The notes below the pieces were generated by a model. It was not told the DNA's origin and searched no databases. It saw nothing but the letters and a program-made list of their open reading frames with translations. A program made the translations under genes and the position numbers. This document shows positions 47,600 through 60,919 of a stretch of 64,000 nucleotides of DNA, piece after piece; the first letter of the stretch is position 1, and every line of letters starts with the position of its first letter. The DNA is from Ascaris suum (lineage: Eukaryota; Nematoda; Chromadorea; Rhabditida; Ascarididae), in assembly GCA_013433145.1 (NCBI GenBank), contig CM024187.1:7022826-7086825 (forward strand), read 5' to 3'.

Positions 47600-48952
47600 T
47601 TGCGTGCTGATGAGTATCGTGGTACTGTAACGAGGAGAACGTTGCTAGATCATCGGAGCGTGCGCTACGCGATTTGGTTCGATTGGATGCGAGTGTGCGA
47701 GCGAGACAACGCCCATTGCACTTGCACTGCACCCTGCGACAATTATCGACCTAGTGAAATCGCATATAGGGGGCGAGAGGAATTCGAAGTCAGCGAGGGG
47801 ATAGTTGCGAGCCAAAGTGCATTGTTGGTACACAGCTGTCAACTGATGTCGAGCACGTCCACGGCCGCACTATGTACTGCTCAAGAAACGGCCCCTGGCC
47901 TATTCAATCGTTGCGAGCGGAGCGCGTGCAGCCGCAACGTTGGTGTGCTTCGGCGCGACGTTATGCCGTCAAGTCCACTCATCGCACCCACCCTTAGCTA
48001 TCCTTCCAATGCTGAACGCGTAGTTGACCACGATCCCTTGGCTATGACTTCTGAGTCTAAACATAGTGAACTATTCTCTATTCTCGGTGAGGATTCTGAG
48101 CTACGAAGGCTTCGCACGGAAGATAATGCCGAAAAATCATCCAATTTACCATCGAAGATCAACTTAAATAATTCACGTGATTCCATTGCTATATCACTTG
48201 GCTCACACCAAAAACGCTTTCAAGGACGAGCAAAATCGAAGAAGATGCCCCGAAAGAAAAATTTGCCGGATGTGGCCTCTACTTCCAGTAGTGAATATTT
48301 CTCAGGATGCCCTGATACGAATTCCCAGGCATCGGCGAATTCGTCATCTTACCGGAAAACAGGAGTGCATTATTATCATCCATATAATAAGCCTTCCATT
48401 TATGAGAGCAGTCCGAAATTGGTGCATAAAAAATGTAACCTCCGTTCGACTGCTCCAGTGTTGTACGACTTGTTATCGGACGAATGTGAAGCAGAAAATC
48501 GTGACAGGTCGAACACTATTCCATATACCTCGACACTCGCAACCGAGCTATGTCGTTCGGTTGACCTTTACCTGAATCCATTACCTCTACCTTTACCGCT
48601 AATTTCTACTTCTACATTGCCACTGCTTGCGCCCCATGATCAACGCCCGATTGCATACTTTAATAATTTTATGCAGCAGAGCATGCTAATGAATTCCGCA
48701 CCAATGAATTTGCTGAAAATGGTGCAGCCAACAAATTCTGCGTCTCACTGGCCTGCAGCACCTGCACCAAGCCAATCACCGTGGAATAATCAATTATGCA
48801 AGCAAGCCGAGAACTTGCCCGCAGAGGTTGGTTGCTCAGAAACCGTTTTATGGTTTCATTGCATGCAACATCAGGTTTAGTATTTCATTCAGCCAGAGGT
48901 ATTTGTACCTGATCGCAACGCTGTTGATCCAGAAAATGCTTATCCGAGGTGA
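47600..48952 (+). CDS. Unidentified Ser/Pro-rich, probably disordered protein
   Basis: The frame is open from 47600 to 48826, by far the longest uninterrupted frame in the window. In-frame ATGs lie at 47687 and later. A gttggt donor at 48827 and the acceptor tttcattcag at 48892 remove a 66-base intron. The second exon, 48893-48952, adds PEVFVPDRNAVDPENAYPR and TGA. From 47687 the product has 399 residues. It is rich in Ser, Pro, Asn and Leu, with an LPLPLPL run, a basic patch (RAKSKKMPRKK) that could be a nuclear signal, and a Cys/His-containing N-terminal part (CERDNAHCTCTAPC). There is no signal peptide or membrane helix. Without splicing the frame would run on to a TAG at about 48878. The family is not recognised; the true 5' end is unsure. 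Confidence 0.65.
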
Positions 48953-48984
48953 TGCCTACATGCCTACTCTTTCGTAGCAAATGC

Positions 48985-48990
48985 AATAAA
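48985..48990 (+). promoter_or_regulatory. Poly(A) signal of the 47.6 kb gene
   Basis: AATAAA lies 33 bases after the TGA at 48950-48952, which supports the spliced terminal exon. Confidence 0.6.
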
Positions 48991-51900
48991 CGCTATAGAA
49001 CACCCTTATGCAAACATCTCCTCAAACCTTGTGCAATTCTGCCATTACGCTTACCAAATCTGCCAGTTCTCGAAAACAGTTCAAAATTAGTGATGTGGCG
49101 CAATTCAGGGCTTCTTTGATCGTACTACTTCCGTTTGTTGTCTGAGTAATTCCCACAGTACTAACAGAGGTCGCAGTCATTGTAAATTGTTTGATGCAGT
49201 GCACTTCTTATTAATTAAAGGAAGGAAACGTTAAAGGCTTGCAGTGATATCAGGACTGAAGTAGCAGTAGTTGCAGATAAAACTATAATGTGTAATGATG
49301 TTTGACATATGCAAAAGGCAGGCGAAAAGGTCCTTCTGATCATTTGGAGTCGCAGAAACTTTTCCTCGATTCAAAAAGTGCACCGTTCAGGAATACTTTT
49401 ACTGCAAGGCAGTGGTAAAATAACGAAGTTATTTGATGTGTTGTTTCTGTTTGAACAGTTACCTGTATTCTAAGCGGTGGGCATCGGTGAAAAGGGCACA
49501 GCCTCTCCAAGAAATTCTTTCAATTTGTGTGTTTTTTCTTTTACTGTGAAAGGATACCGTGCTTGCTGCAAAAGAATACGGCGCAGTTTCTTGAAAAGTT
49601 GCCGTGCGCACCGTCTGGAATGGCCCATTTCAAATGCTTGAACTAGATTATCAAATGAAATGCGAATAATCGTCTTATCGAGCTGCCATCTGAGCGATCA
49701 TCTCATCCTAAAGTTCACCGGCTAAGCGTTTACTTATGCTTCAGCCTAAACATTTCGCTTTATCATGTTACAAATTTGTGGGCAACGATACCACATTCAC
49801 TTATGCCCTCACATCCACTTTTGAATCGGCGCCTATTTTACGCATTGTCCTCTGCGAGTTGTGCTCCCTTTTTGCCCTTCCGGTTATTTAGCTGATTTGC
49901 TGTTGCAGCTAAGTGCCTTGCTTTGCATTCTTTTGTGAGAGTATTTTTACAATTGCCGACTGATGGAAACGGTCGCCTTTTTATATGAAACTTCACGCTA
50001 TAGTTTACTGGGAAGCTGCCCTCGTTGACCTCGCAGTTCAAGTCTCCTAGTCAAGCAAAGCCTTGCGTCATGCAGTAGCGCTGGAATTCTATAAGAAGTA
50101 ACGCGATAGAAGACTCCTGAGGCATTCATAATGAACTTCCACCTGTGCTTCTTTCCGACGTTCAAAATTTCCATTTAGCATAATTCATTTCTGCGTGGAA
50201 TAGATAAAAGAAACAACGTTTTATTTCACTGGAAAGCCGTTTCCAAGGCAAACAAAAGGGTGTTAGAAACATACAATAGGTTTTCGAAAACAGAAGAGCA
50301 CCTGCCCACTTCAGTAGTAACATAGCACACATGGCCAACTGAAGAGCCTTGTTCTCATGCCGACGCTTTGCACAACCTCATTAGGCTTCTGCTGTACTCC
50401 GATGCTGTGGTGAAACTTGTGAAATACAACGTCAGTGAAGCGAATGTTTCTTAATGCGATGTGCCTAAATGGACCCGATGAAACGCGTCACTTCCGCTTT
50501 CTCTCGTCATTTATTTTCCCAAAATGAGTGATTCATATTGTTTGAGTCGGTGGCAATTCTTTAGAGAACGAATTCCACATGCGTCTGCATAACTGAATTT
50601 GTTACATCTGCAAGAATCTAGAAGATTTTGCGCTCATTATTGTGACTTTTTTGCCTAGTTACATTCAGTGCTTCATGAAATTTCCGACCTCGTGTAAACA
50701 CTTATGACCTAATGGCCAAAAATAGCCACAGCTCAAAAAAGAAGCTTCGCAGAACGACGACAGTGCAACGTTTCTAGATGGCCGAATAGATGAGATCTGT
50801 TCGGCGCCACAAAATCTTTTGCGAGACGTTGTTCTACGGCTTTTTCGCTCTTTTTTCTGCTTAAGTGCTGAGAATATTGTTGACCGCCTGGTACGCATCA
50901 TATCGAATGGTTTGTTTTTCCTTACACGTATTGATCATCAGCCCTGCAAGTACAACAGCTGGTGCCGTCTTAGCCTTCAAATATGTTCTGTTTCACCGAT
51001 ACCTCTCACTCTATGTTGAGATGGGAGGAATACCCGAACTCTCAATAAGTTGCTGTGATAACGCCCATGTTTTATGGAAACTTTGCTCAACACCTGTTGC
51101 ACCTTCTGATCAAATTTAATGTTTATAATGCAACAGACGAAAAGCAAATTTATAAATGCATTATTGCTTTGTTGTTATGTTTCTTTTTCTCGTAAACGCC
51201 CTTATGCTCACCCGTGATAAACTGCTTTCACTTTATTTGCCGTTTTCGCTGAAAATTTCATTCGATGCTTCCGTTTGAGATTATGAGATGGTATGGAAAT
51301 TATAAAACGTTTTATGAGCTTGTAGGTTTATTCAGAGTGCAATATTCTTGTGCTGTTAGCAGCGAATAGATTGCAAATGCCTTTAAGTTTCAGCACACAA
51401 CTTTTACATTGATATGACACCCGCTAGATGTTTTTGATGTTGCGCAGTCATAAATATTTGAAAGAATAATTGTGATCGTGTGCTAAATATACCTCGTTGA
51501 ATTCCATCAACTGATTAGACTAATCTAATGCAAATATATTAGAATGACTACCCATGTGTAAATTTATTAGTTCATCCATTAGTCAGAAAACAAGAAATAA
51601 CGCCCCCACCCTAGGCTCGTATTGAGTTGAGCGAGGTACTTCATTGTTTTCTGACTTACGTTAGCAATGATTCTGTAATTTTCCTGCTTAAAATTCGCCT
51701 TAAACCTAACCGCGATCCATCGGTTGTAGGGCAAGATTTATTTGCAAACTGTATAGCGCTTTAAGCGCCAATAATCGCAGTGAAACTGTAGAGGTATGAT
51801 GCACATTACACTCATCTAATTTCCTTAGCATAACCTATTTATTCTTGATCTCAGACACTCAATGAACAATCACATTTATACACACAGGTGCGCACAGACA

Positions 51901-53418
51901 TATAGACGCACACACGCGTGCATGAAGATTTCATTTCGCCATAATCGCCTTCACAAGCATGTAAAGAAAGGCGGTCGTGGAATTTAAGCTTCTTGGCGTT
52001 TTCCTTTTCAAAAGTTCATCCTCGTCACTCAAAATTTCTTTGATTTTTTTCAAAAATTTCGCAGCATTCTTCTAGAAAAACTTCGCAGTCTAAAAAACCT
52101 TGCCGAACCTCCTACTTTGATCATTCTTATTGTCGCAAGCAATGTACGCTCCTGATGGAGTGTGGGCGAAATGAAGCGAACAAGCGAAATTCAATAAGCA
52201 GTTCTAATAAGACTAGGACATTGTTATTTTACGCTTAGGAAGCTGTATCCGCTTTGCCATCGCCAGTGTCTGCAAAGCAAATGAATGGCCTCGCGGTGAC
52301 GTGTGACGCGTGCTTCACGGTCAACCCCTCCACGGATGGAGAAACTTTGTGACAGGTACCGCTGCACTCTATTAAGATAAAAATGTGCTCGAAAAGGTAT
52401 TGATGTGTTACGTGGGCATTCGGGGTTCGCAGTGGCTCGACAAATGGGTCAATCCTCTACGTGTCTCCAACGGTCCAACAAACTAGATAACTTCCGCTGT
52501 TCTCGTTAGATATAAATAATTATTTCCCATTGCGAGACGAATGGTTTTACGCCCATACTTATTTTCAAAACATCGAAGGTGCACGCGCCTGTTTAGCATG
52601 CTGGGAGAGCTTATTGCAAAGCAACCTCTTATTTGCATATACGAACGGTGCTTCAGTTGGGGTAAAGCATTCATTATCATGTACGACATTCGTGCAGGTG
52701 TTCAGAATTGCATGTGCGTTAGTGTTTACCCATTTAGGCACAAATGGTTCTTGTTTTCTGATCACAGGTTTATTCTCCTTTCTCTTCTCTCGCAATTTTT
52801 CAAGGCGCAGTATCCCCGAGAAGCGGAAGTTAAAACGTTCTTTGCTGTTGGTGGCACTGTAGTCTTATTATGAGCAGAACACCTAAGATAACAAGCATCA
52901 AAGCACATTCTCCGGAGTGGGACCGTTTTAATTATTTTTCTGACATCCTCTCGTGTTTTTTTCAATCTTATGTCGAACTAATAGCACGGAGGCCTACATG
53001 GACTGACATCTGCAGCAACGCAATTCGCACGTCGGGCACATTCATCGACGTGAAGTGACGAAAGATGGGTTTCGCTGTTATAACACTCTACCTGTTGACT
53101 CATCTAATGTTCTGCCGTTCCAAATAGTCGTTTCATTAATGTTTTTACGCCGCTTTCTTGCCCACTGATGCATAGACGAGTGCGCACACTTGCCAGAAGA
53201 GCTTCCTTAAAAACTAAGCTCACTACCACAACTCTTTAAAAAATACTGGAATTTCTCTGGAACCACTGTTTTTATATAGTTTTCATGCGCATATGACTCT
53301 AGAAGGCTGAAAGGAAATCGGAGCCCAACTTTCAGAAACCATCGAAATTCCGAGGTCCCGCAACCGGAAATTCACTGCAATCCCTAACGCGCACACTTGT
53401 TCTATCCGCCACTTTCAG
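48991..53418. other. No secure gene
   Basis: The 52530-52873 part is open in two + frames and one minus frame at once, which is unusual, but no family is recognisable. A CA-rich patch lies near 51890-51925. Otherwise AT-rich spacer. Confidence 0.4.
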
Positions 53419-53621
53419 TTTTTGGGCAGAAAAGGTTAAGTGATGAAATTCAACAGGCAAAGCGTGCACGATGTAATCCCTTTGATACGATTTGGTGCCG
53501 ATTGGCTACATCTTTTATCAATTTCAAGGGTATGGAAATCGCATCTCATATGCAAATTTTTCCACACTTAGAAAGGATTCTGGATGCGTATTTGTGCAAG
53601 CGATCGGCTAGCGATTGCTAA
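53419..53621 (+). CDS. Candidate terminal exon, function unknown
   Basis: Follows the acceptor cgccactttcag and is open for 66 codons to TAA. It begins FGQKRLSDEIQQAKRARC and ends YLCKRSASDC. The start is basic and polar. No other long frame competes here. No upstream exon found; family not recognised. Confidence 0.25.
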
Positions 53622-55160
53622 ATTAGGCAAAATTGTCTGAATACATGAAAAGCATGCCGATTTACTCTCGCTGATCCGCTTCCCTGTTGCTTTCTTTTTT
53701 TTTTTCACTGGAGCTCACCTTACGTTCATTTGCTTTGATATTTTCAGCCTGCTGAATAGTTTTTTCCTCATATTCTTCTGTTCTATCGCGATTTTCCAAT
53801 GTGATATTGAATGATACGGTTCTGTTGAAGAGAACAACAAGGTTGCAATGAAACGTGAGGTGGACACACCTTTCTCATAACGTTTGTCTACGTTACTCTA
53901 CCGTTAATCAGTGCAAGTTCCATCCAAAAAAAAGTTTTTGAACCGTAGAGATGACAGACAAAATTCGATATTACATATGCATCAAGGTGCGTATGAAATT
54001 GCTTAAGAAAAAAAAACTACTCTACTATCATGCATGAGGTATCCGTGGATAGTTGACAAACTCCTTCGCAATTACTTTCTCAAAGACAATCGTTAAAAAT
54101 GTGCAGATCGGTCCATCTGTCACTTTTTGGCACATTTCAGCGCCACATAGTATAAAGTTAAAAAACTTCAGCCTTCCGAACCTTTTCAAATGCACTTATT
54201 TTGAAGGTCGTGGCCTATAATAAACACGTACAGCTTGTGCCCCCATTCCAGAAATTCAAAGCTTCAGGCTGCAAATTTTTGCATTCGTGCGCCTTTCACT
54301 TGTCTTTCTGAAAGAATAATCGCTTCATCGAAATCCACCGCAATTGTCATTCCTTTCAATAATAAGAATGCGGCCGAAAAAAGTGTCTATTCCGCAGCAG
54401 GCGCGATCCCTCAACGAACGAATAAATGCAGAAATGTATAATGAGCGCTTAAGGGACGTTTTCGTCGAAAAATATGTTCTAGCTTAACTTAATGTGTTAT
54501 ATCGTACGAATCGACCCACTATCGCATAATACTTCCCACCTATTGCTAAAGAGAATCATCGCTTGCTGTGTCCAAAAATGGCAACAGTTAAAGCTGCTGT
54601 CACTTCAATAGTTTTATAGTGGGCTAATTTCCGTTTGGCTCGGACAAGCTATAAAAAAGTATTTCTGTTGTGAGACAGAAAAAAGCATGTAAACACTCAT
54701 CAGGCTACAGCCTATGAGTAACTAACGATCAAATTGCGAAGGAAATACGAAACTACATATGGTTTGCGCGTTTGATATGAAAATATCGCGATATTTCCCA
54801 TTTTGATCAAGCCGCAACCCTATGTCTAAGTATATGTAAATGCATTAGTGCCTATTTATCTCTGTCCCTGGGTTGTCCCACTCATGAACCTTAAAAGCTT
54901 CAGCGATGAAGCACAGCGGGTATAATCTAGCGCGTTTGCGACAGTTAGCTAGTTGAGACGGACACCTATTCACAAGGGTTTTGCAACAACTGGCGTTTGT
55001 TGTAGGTTTTGCTGCCGTTCATTCCCCTTCAAGCAGAGGATGTGCGATCTGCACGAGTCGTCGGAATCAGTGAGAGATGGGGTGTGGGATGCAGTTAAGC
55101 GCTTAGTATAAAAATGTGCTGGGAGGAAAAATGAAATAGCTATCGTTCTCGAAACGTTAC

Positions 55161-55656
55161 ATGACTGCGCCTGCCGGCTCTTCGGTAGCAGATTCACTGC
55201 TGCCCAGCGACTTATTACTTGCCATACGGGGCTGGACGATCTCGACAAGCCACCGCTCATTTAGGGGCCAGGCAGTAATACTCAGTGGTAAACCCTCCCT
55301 CCTCGCACCCTTCACACGTGGTGAAGAAGCCACTGTGGATTTATCTGAATTAAGAGTTATCCGCGATAATATATGAAACACTGCACGCCATGAAAGGACG
55401 CCCCTTTCGTCTGTTTGACCACCGCGAAAAATTTTTCTCAGAAACTGTGCAAATTTCGCAATACAAACAGTACGTTGAGGATCAAAAACGAATATTTCGA
55501 TTGATGAAGTGCGCGGCCGATTGGTTTCAACGTTTGCAATCGTCCATATGCGCTCGTTTGAATGCTTCCAACTTCACGAAAGTGAAAGCTTCAACGTCTT
55601 GTTTCTCTCGGAAAGGCGGAAATTCAATCCCCAGCAATGCTCGAAGTGACCCTTAA
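55161..55656 (+). other. GC-rich island with adjacent open frames
   Basis: 55161-55376 is open on both strands (71 codons on +, 74 on the reverse, 55157-55381) and clearly more GC-rich than the flanks. A separate + frame of 88 codons follows at 55390-55656. This could be exons of one + strand gene or a mobile-element fragment. No splice signals join the two frames convincingly and no protein family is visible. Confidence 0.25.
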
Positions 55657-58506
55657 GTCGAGCAACCGATCATATTGAAGGGATGCACATATCATCATTC
55701 GTAATTCCGTAATTTCAGAGGATTAATGCAGTGCCTAATACTCTTTGTGTCCATCTTGTTGTCCTACAAATTTCTTCTCCTCAAGAACTCTTCCGAGTCC
55801 TAAATAGTTGATCCCAAAAATGTGTCATGTGATACGTATCGCACTTCAAGGATCATTGTCTAGCGAATTTGCCTACAACGTAACGCCTGGTTGCTGAAAA
55901 TGGAAAAGTGATTCGGAGTATAACTTTGATGGATCCATTTTCGACAACTCGAGCAATGATAACCCGTTCGCACACGCACACCAAACGTTCGTTCGGCTAG
56001 AGTGCACTTTAGAGTTGTTTACGAAAGCACCACACAATAAAACATTTTGACGTGTGCGAAGAGTGCATCTCGCTTTACGGAGCGCGGCCCACCGAACAGA
56101 TCCGCGTATTCGTGTCGCTTTTTCGATAACACTCTCATATGCGCTGAAAACGGCTAAAAAGGGCACTTTTCGAGGGCAGTGCGGCAGCAGTCATCCGGAC
56201 AAATTTTGCTCGCAAATCATCTGTCATCAGTAGTTTTGCAGTTGAAATCCTTTTCACATTACTTTCATAAACACCGATGCACACCTTCCAAAAGTATACC
56301 TCAAGTTTTTAATCCCTCTAAGTTGACTTAAATCACTCATTCGATCGTCTCCTTTAGAGAGTATGCCGGCCTCCACCTTGATCCTGACTGTAAGCCGAGT
56401 ATTAGCGACTTTATTAATCAATAACAAACTGTTTGCTCTTACCTGCAAATTGAGCACTGAAGGTAGCCGACTGTAGCGTATGCGCAAACGTAATCGATAT
56501 GAAAGCATACGTGAATTTAGCCAACGGAAATGCACACAACATTCCTCAAGAAGAAAATAGCGAGCAGCCCAAAAGCGAATCCTTTCCTATACTATTTGAC
56601 GGTGAAAGCATGTAGTAGTGAATGCGTTTCTCTGCGGTACATTTCCTGCCGTCTAGCTATCAGTTGTCCACTTTAGCACTCGTTATATTCAAAGCGGCTA
56701 AAAGTAATTCAACCCTTCCTTTTTTGCTTCGAACTTCCACCTTCCTTCTAAAGTTGCAGAAATTTTTTTCGATGTTTGCAAAGTACACTTCCGATCGATG
56801 CAGTCGTAGGTGAACGAATATATTGGCTTCTTATCTGCTCGTTTGCGAATAGCCAAGGTTTTTCATTTGTCGCATTTTTTTATCTGCATCACCTGGAGGT
56901 TTCAGAATTCTAGTCGCCGAATACGGTTGCTAAGGAACATTTTAAAACGTCCTCAGCATCAGAGGCAAACGCACCTGCCTCATTTATGCATGGAGCAAAA
57001 GTGCATTAACTATGGCGATCGGTTTCACCAGTTATGGTAGTAGTCCCCCTGCCTGTTACGGATAGCTATTTTTTCATCCGCCTTTCATGTTATGAAAATT
57101 TTTCGAAAGTGCAGCAGAAATTCTAATCTCAGTGAACTTTTTGCTGTTTCCTCTAACCGTTGCTACCTTTCAAACGTCCACTTAAGAAAGGTCTTTGCTC
57201 GACCATTGAGGTGCTGGTTCGTTACGATCAAGTTGAGAACTGTCATGGTAGCACCGCACCGTGCGCGTTACTTTCAGAGTGGAATATAGGAAAATCACAG
57301 CCGCAGTAGCCTGTGGATCGAACTAACAATTTCTGACTTTTGAAAAGCATTTTCACTATGTCTCTTTCCAAAAATCACATTGGAGAAGTTGGACAGCGAT
57401 CAGAGCACTCATAGGGAGGAGAATTTCCTAGCAAATTGAATATTCTACTGCCCAAAAAATAAGGAAGTGCTTAAAGTGGCTCTTCTTTACCGCAAATTGA
57501 GCTTCATTGGACCCTCGCTTACCCTATATTTCCTTCTTTTCTGCTACCAGCAATTGCATAGTGACAACCTCTTCAACGGATACCTACACAATGAGGTCAT
57601 TTGCTTATAGGCATTTGCAGTATCCTTCTAGGATAAAACCGTCAATTACTTATTTATCCGTTGTCCTGTTTATTACGGTTATAGTACTTACTGCGATAAG
57701 CTGAATCACTTATCAAAACTGGCCAAGCAGGAAATCTAAATTTTTTTGCGGTATTTCCCTATTTTCCATAATAATTCATTAATTTTCGTCATTTTTCATT
57801 GCTTGACTAAAAGAAAGCTACTTTCGATGGCCTTTTATCACTCCAGTGAAAAATATGTTTTATAGTAAACAAGTGGAGAAGCGTGCAGGAGCTGATGGGA
57901 TGTGCGCTCCTGCGTTCTGATCACTTTACCAACAAATTACGAACAAAATATGCTCAACAACACCTTCATACTTAAACTGACTCGACCAGTTCTTCAAATA
58001 TTTTATAAGAATTCACCGTTTCTCTTCTTCTACCTGGCTAGTATGGGGTGAAAGTCCGACGGCTGTGGAATGGTTGTGGATTGAAAAACGATCCAGAGGA
58101 ATCCTGTTGTATTTATTGTGCCCATCGATGTTCCTAGCTTTTTTATAAGTGTTCTGCGGTCGAACTTGGTGGACAAACAAGCATGTATACCGAGGCATAT
58201 TATAGACAATGCTTTGTAATAACGCCTCAAAATATCCTGCTTTTGAAATATTTCCGTTCCATCTCCATCAGAGGCGACTTTCTTGGTTTTTTGAAGGTGA
58301 GTTTCGCTGAAGTTTCGGAGCTATATCATAAACTTCATTAAAATCCGTACTGTGGTTGTAGAGTGGCACAGATAGCAGTCCGCAGAGATAGGCACCACAA
58401 GACACGAAATTGATCTTTAAGTTTGTTGGTCAAGGGGGTCTCCGTATCTACGCTGGAGTTTCAATGATTCGGTATCCTGCGGCAAAGTTCAGAATCCAGG
58501 AAGATC

Positions 58507-58559
58507 TGCATCATGTGATATTTGGCAGTGTTTTTCACTGTCAAATATCATATGATGCA
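58507..58559. repeat. Near-perfect inverted repeat (hairpin)
   Basis: Arms 58507-58530 and 58536-58559 are reverse complements at 22 of 24 positions around a T5 loop. Both mismatches are G-U compatible in + strand RNA. The loop is short for a typical microRNA precursor. Confidence 0.9.
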
Positions 58560-59774
58560 AAAAAATTGTAATGCAACCTCGTATTGGTTTATGCCAAAAT
58601 AGGTGACCTCAAGCGTCCGCCTATCGCAAGGCTTGACCCTGCATCGGTATAATTCTCGCATGCATTCACTGTTTGAATTCTGCAACAATTGAGCCTCACG
58701 TCTGCATTTCTCGTTTCGATCTTTTCCATCCTAGAATACTCAACTACTAGGTGCCAGGCTTGAAGCTGTCTCACTCGGATCATCCAGCCAAACAAAATTA
58801 CTGGCTTTGGCGACATGTTCAATGTGCTACTTCATCGTCCTCAGTGTCTTCATTGGAAGATGTAATAATTTTTGTAATTTTCGTTACAATGATTTGTGAT
58901 TCTTGTGATTTTTTAATTTTGGACAAGTTGCGATGTGCCGGGACATTCTTCTTTGGATCCCATCATGTCGTCACGAAGAGATCTAATGCGCCGGCACGCG
59001 TCTCACGCCGCTTATAAATGAGTAAGGCGAATTAGCGTCATGAACTTGGTTTTGATTTGACGATATTGCTTTGACTATCTGCGGGAATTTGTCCGAACCA
59101 GCGTGGCATGTCCATTTTTGCGTATCTAATGGTGGGATTTTGGCCTAACCATCATCACCTACCTTTTGACTTATTAACAGGTGGATAGAAAATGAAGGTG
59201 TGGTTAATTATAATTCGAAGCATGGAATTGATTCGCACTGTCACAACTGCGTGGATATGACATTGTTAGTGCAATGAAACTGATATGCCGACTTTGGTTT
59301 CGCATATGCGTACACTGCTGGAGAAGGGTAGGATGTTTATGAGCACAGATGACTTATCGAAATGCGTTTTTTAAGGCCTTAGGCTATTGGTTATATACTG
59401 AGCAACTGTGATCGTGCAACTTTTGCAGAATAAATTTGCAAAAAGGAAGACGGCAAGATAATCACTAATAGTGCACTTTTACGTAGAGCAGCATGATCTA
59501 GCTTTTTTTTAGAATTCAGCAGTCCTTGTCTGATTCCTTCGTCTCCCCATCTACCTCACTGATTGCATTTTTAAGCTCAGTTCCTTACTAATTTCGCATA
59601 CAATGTGTTCAAGTATTCATAGAAGTTGAATATATGCAACAACCAATGCGTCGCGAAGGCAACAATTGTGCAAAAAACATACTTGGTATAATCGACAAAT
59701 CTCTTACATGAATATTGTTCATATAAGCCGTATTTTTGACTCAAAACTGTAGGGGTTGGGTGTTTCAAACTTAC

Positions 59775-59870
59775 CTGAAGGGTATCTGGAAAATGAGCTC
59801 TGAGCGACCAAATGCAACGAAGAAATTTTGAAATTCCTTTCATTTGATGTTCCCCGATTTGCTTCCATGT
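59775..59870 (-). CDS. Candidate internal exon on the minus strand
   Basis: Read on the minus strand, aatttttcag precedes a 96-base open segment that ends TTCAG before a consensus gtaagttt donor. Two frames are open: one phase-0 frame (TWKQIGEHQMKGISKFLRC and on) and one starting with ATG two bases after the acceptor. The upstream minus frame 59840-60253 (137 codons) is also open and could be part of the same gene, but no family is recognised. Confidence 0.35.
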
Positions 59871-60919
59871 CTGAAAAATTCCTTTGCAAACCACGCTAAT
59901 GATGACGTTCTATTTGAAAGACTTTGAGAGTGACTATTCAGCGGCATAAAAAAAACAGCTTTAGAGAGTGTGCAGAGTGAAAGCGTGCATGTGGGGCAAA
60001 AAAACATCTCGAATTTTGTTATGGGGCGGTGATATCTTTTCTTTCGAATTCCAGTTTCTCCTCCCTCCAAGCAGCGTAGAAACACCATTTTAAGTCTGTT
60101 CATAGCTTCACTGAAAATTGCCTGAAAGAAAGGTTCCACTCTGAGTTTGTTCAGTCTTAAGCATGGATCGAAATGAGTGAAGCTCTTTTTTAATTGGACA
60201 GCGAAATTCTTCTTCAGATTTGCAATGCAAAGGGGTCGCATATGCTGTGCCAATGATTAATTCCTCTTGCAATATGTGCAGAAATATGCAAAAATAATAT
60301 GTAACTTTTTACTCATTGTCGGCACCTGAGAAATAAGTATAAAGTAGAAAGTGATGAAGACTCAAGTATGAGGCCAATAGCATTGAGCAGCGTCGTTGAC
60401 GCTGCGAGTATTGTTGATCATTGGCAACACTGAACTTTTCTTTACGCTTCACAAATCCTACTGGCCGTGGTGCCATAGTTAATTGGCCTCGACTGCTGAA
60501 GTTATCAATCCTTTAGAAGCAGTACTTGTCGCAGTGAAAAGTCAGCGCTGCCACCTTTCAAATTTTGATATTTTTTTGTGTAAAACTGGCGCTTCAGCCA
60601 ATTCCAGCAAAAATGGCCGTCGGAGAACTAATTCCATCACTGAAATCTATGTGGTCATTTCAGATCTTTTCACTTCGAGCGCTTAAATTTTCCTCGTACA
60701 ACATACCATAATTGTAGATAATATTTTCAAAAATATTTCAAAAAGATCGTAGGAGTGATATTACTGGTATTTTACTTTGAACCAGTGACCCTTCAGTTAT
60801 TTAATGTATTATCAGCAGCAAATTATGGTTAAATCATGAGCGCGTAATTCCACACTCTCTCGCCTTTTCACAGAACTATATTGCAGTACCACTTTCCTAT
60901 CTCACCATTGCAGAGCTAT

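Larger units (their letters stand above)
53622..59774. other. Mostly spacer with weak candidates
   Basis: Apart from the GC-rich island and the 58.5 kb hairpin there is no secure feature. A minus-strand segment ends at a good donor (ttgcag followed by gtaagagc, junction near 56443) and a + frame at 57507-57704 ends in a hydrophobic helix; both are unsupported by homology. Confidence 0.35.

Noticed and set aside
48177..48575. Second + strand frame of 132 codons
   Set aside because: It is an out-of-frame shadow inside the long frame of the 47.6 kb gene.
58013..58230. Overlapping minus frames suggestive of a transposase fragment
   Set aside because: No catalytic motif, no terminal repeats and no recognisable transposase signature.
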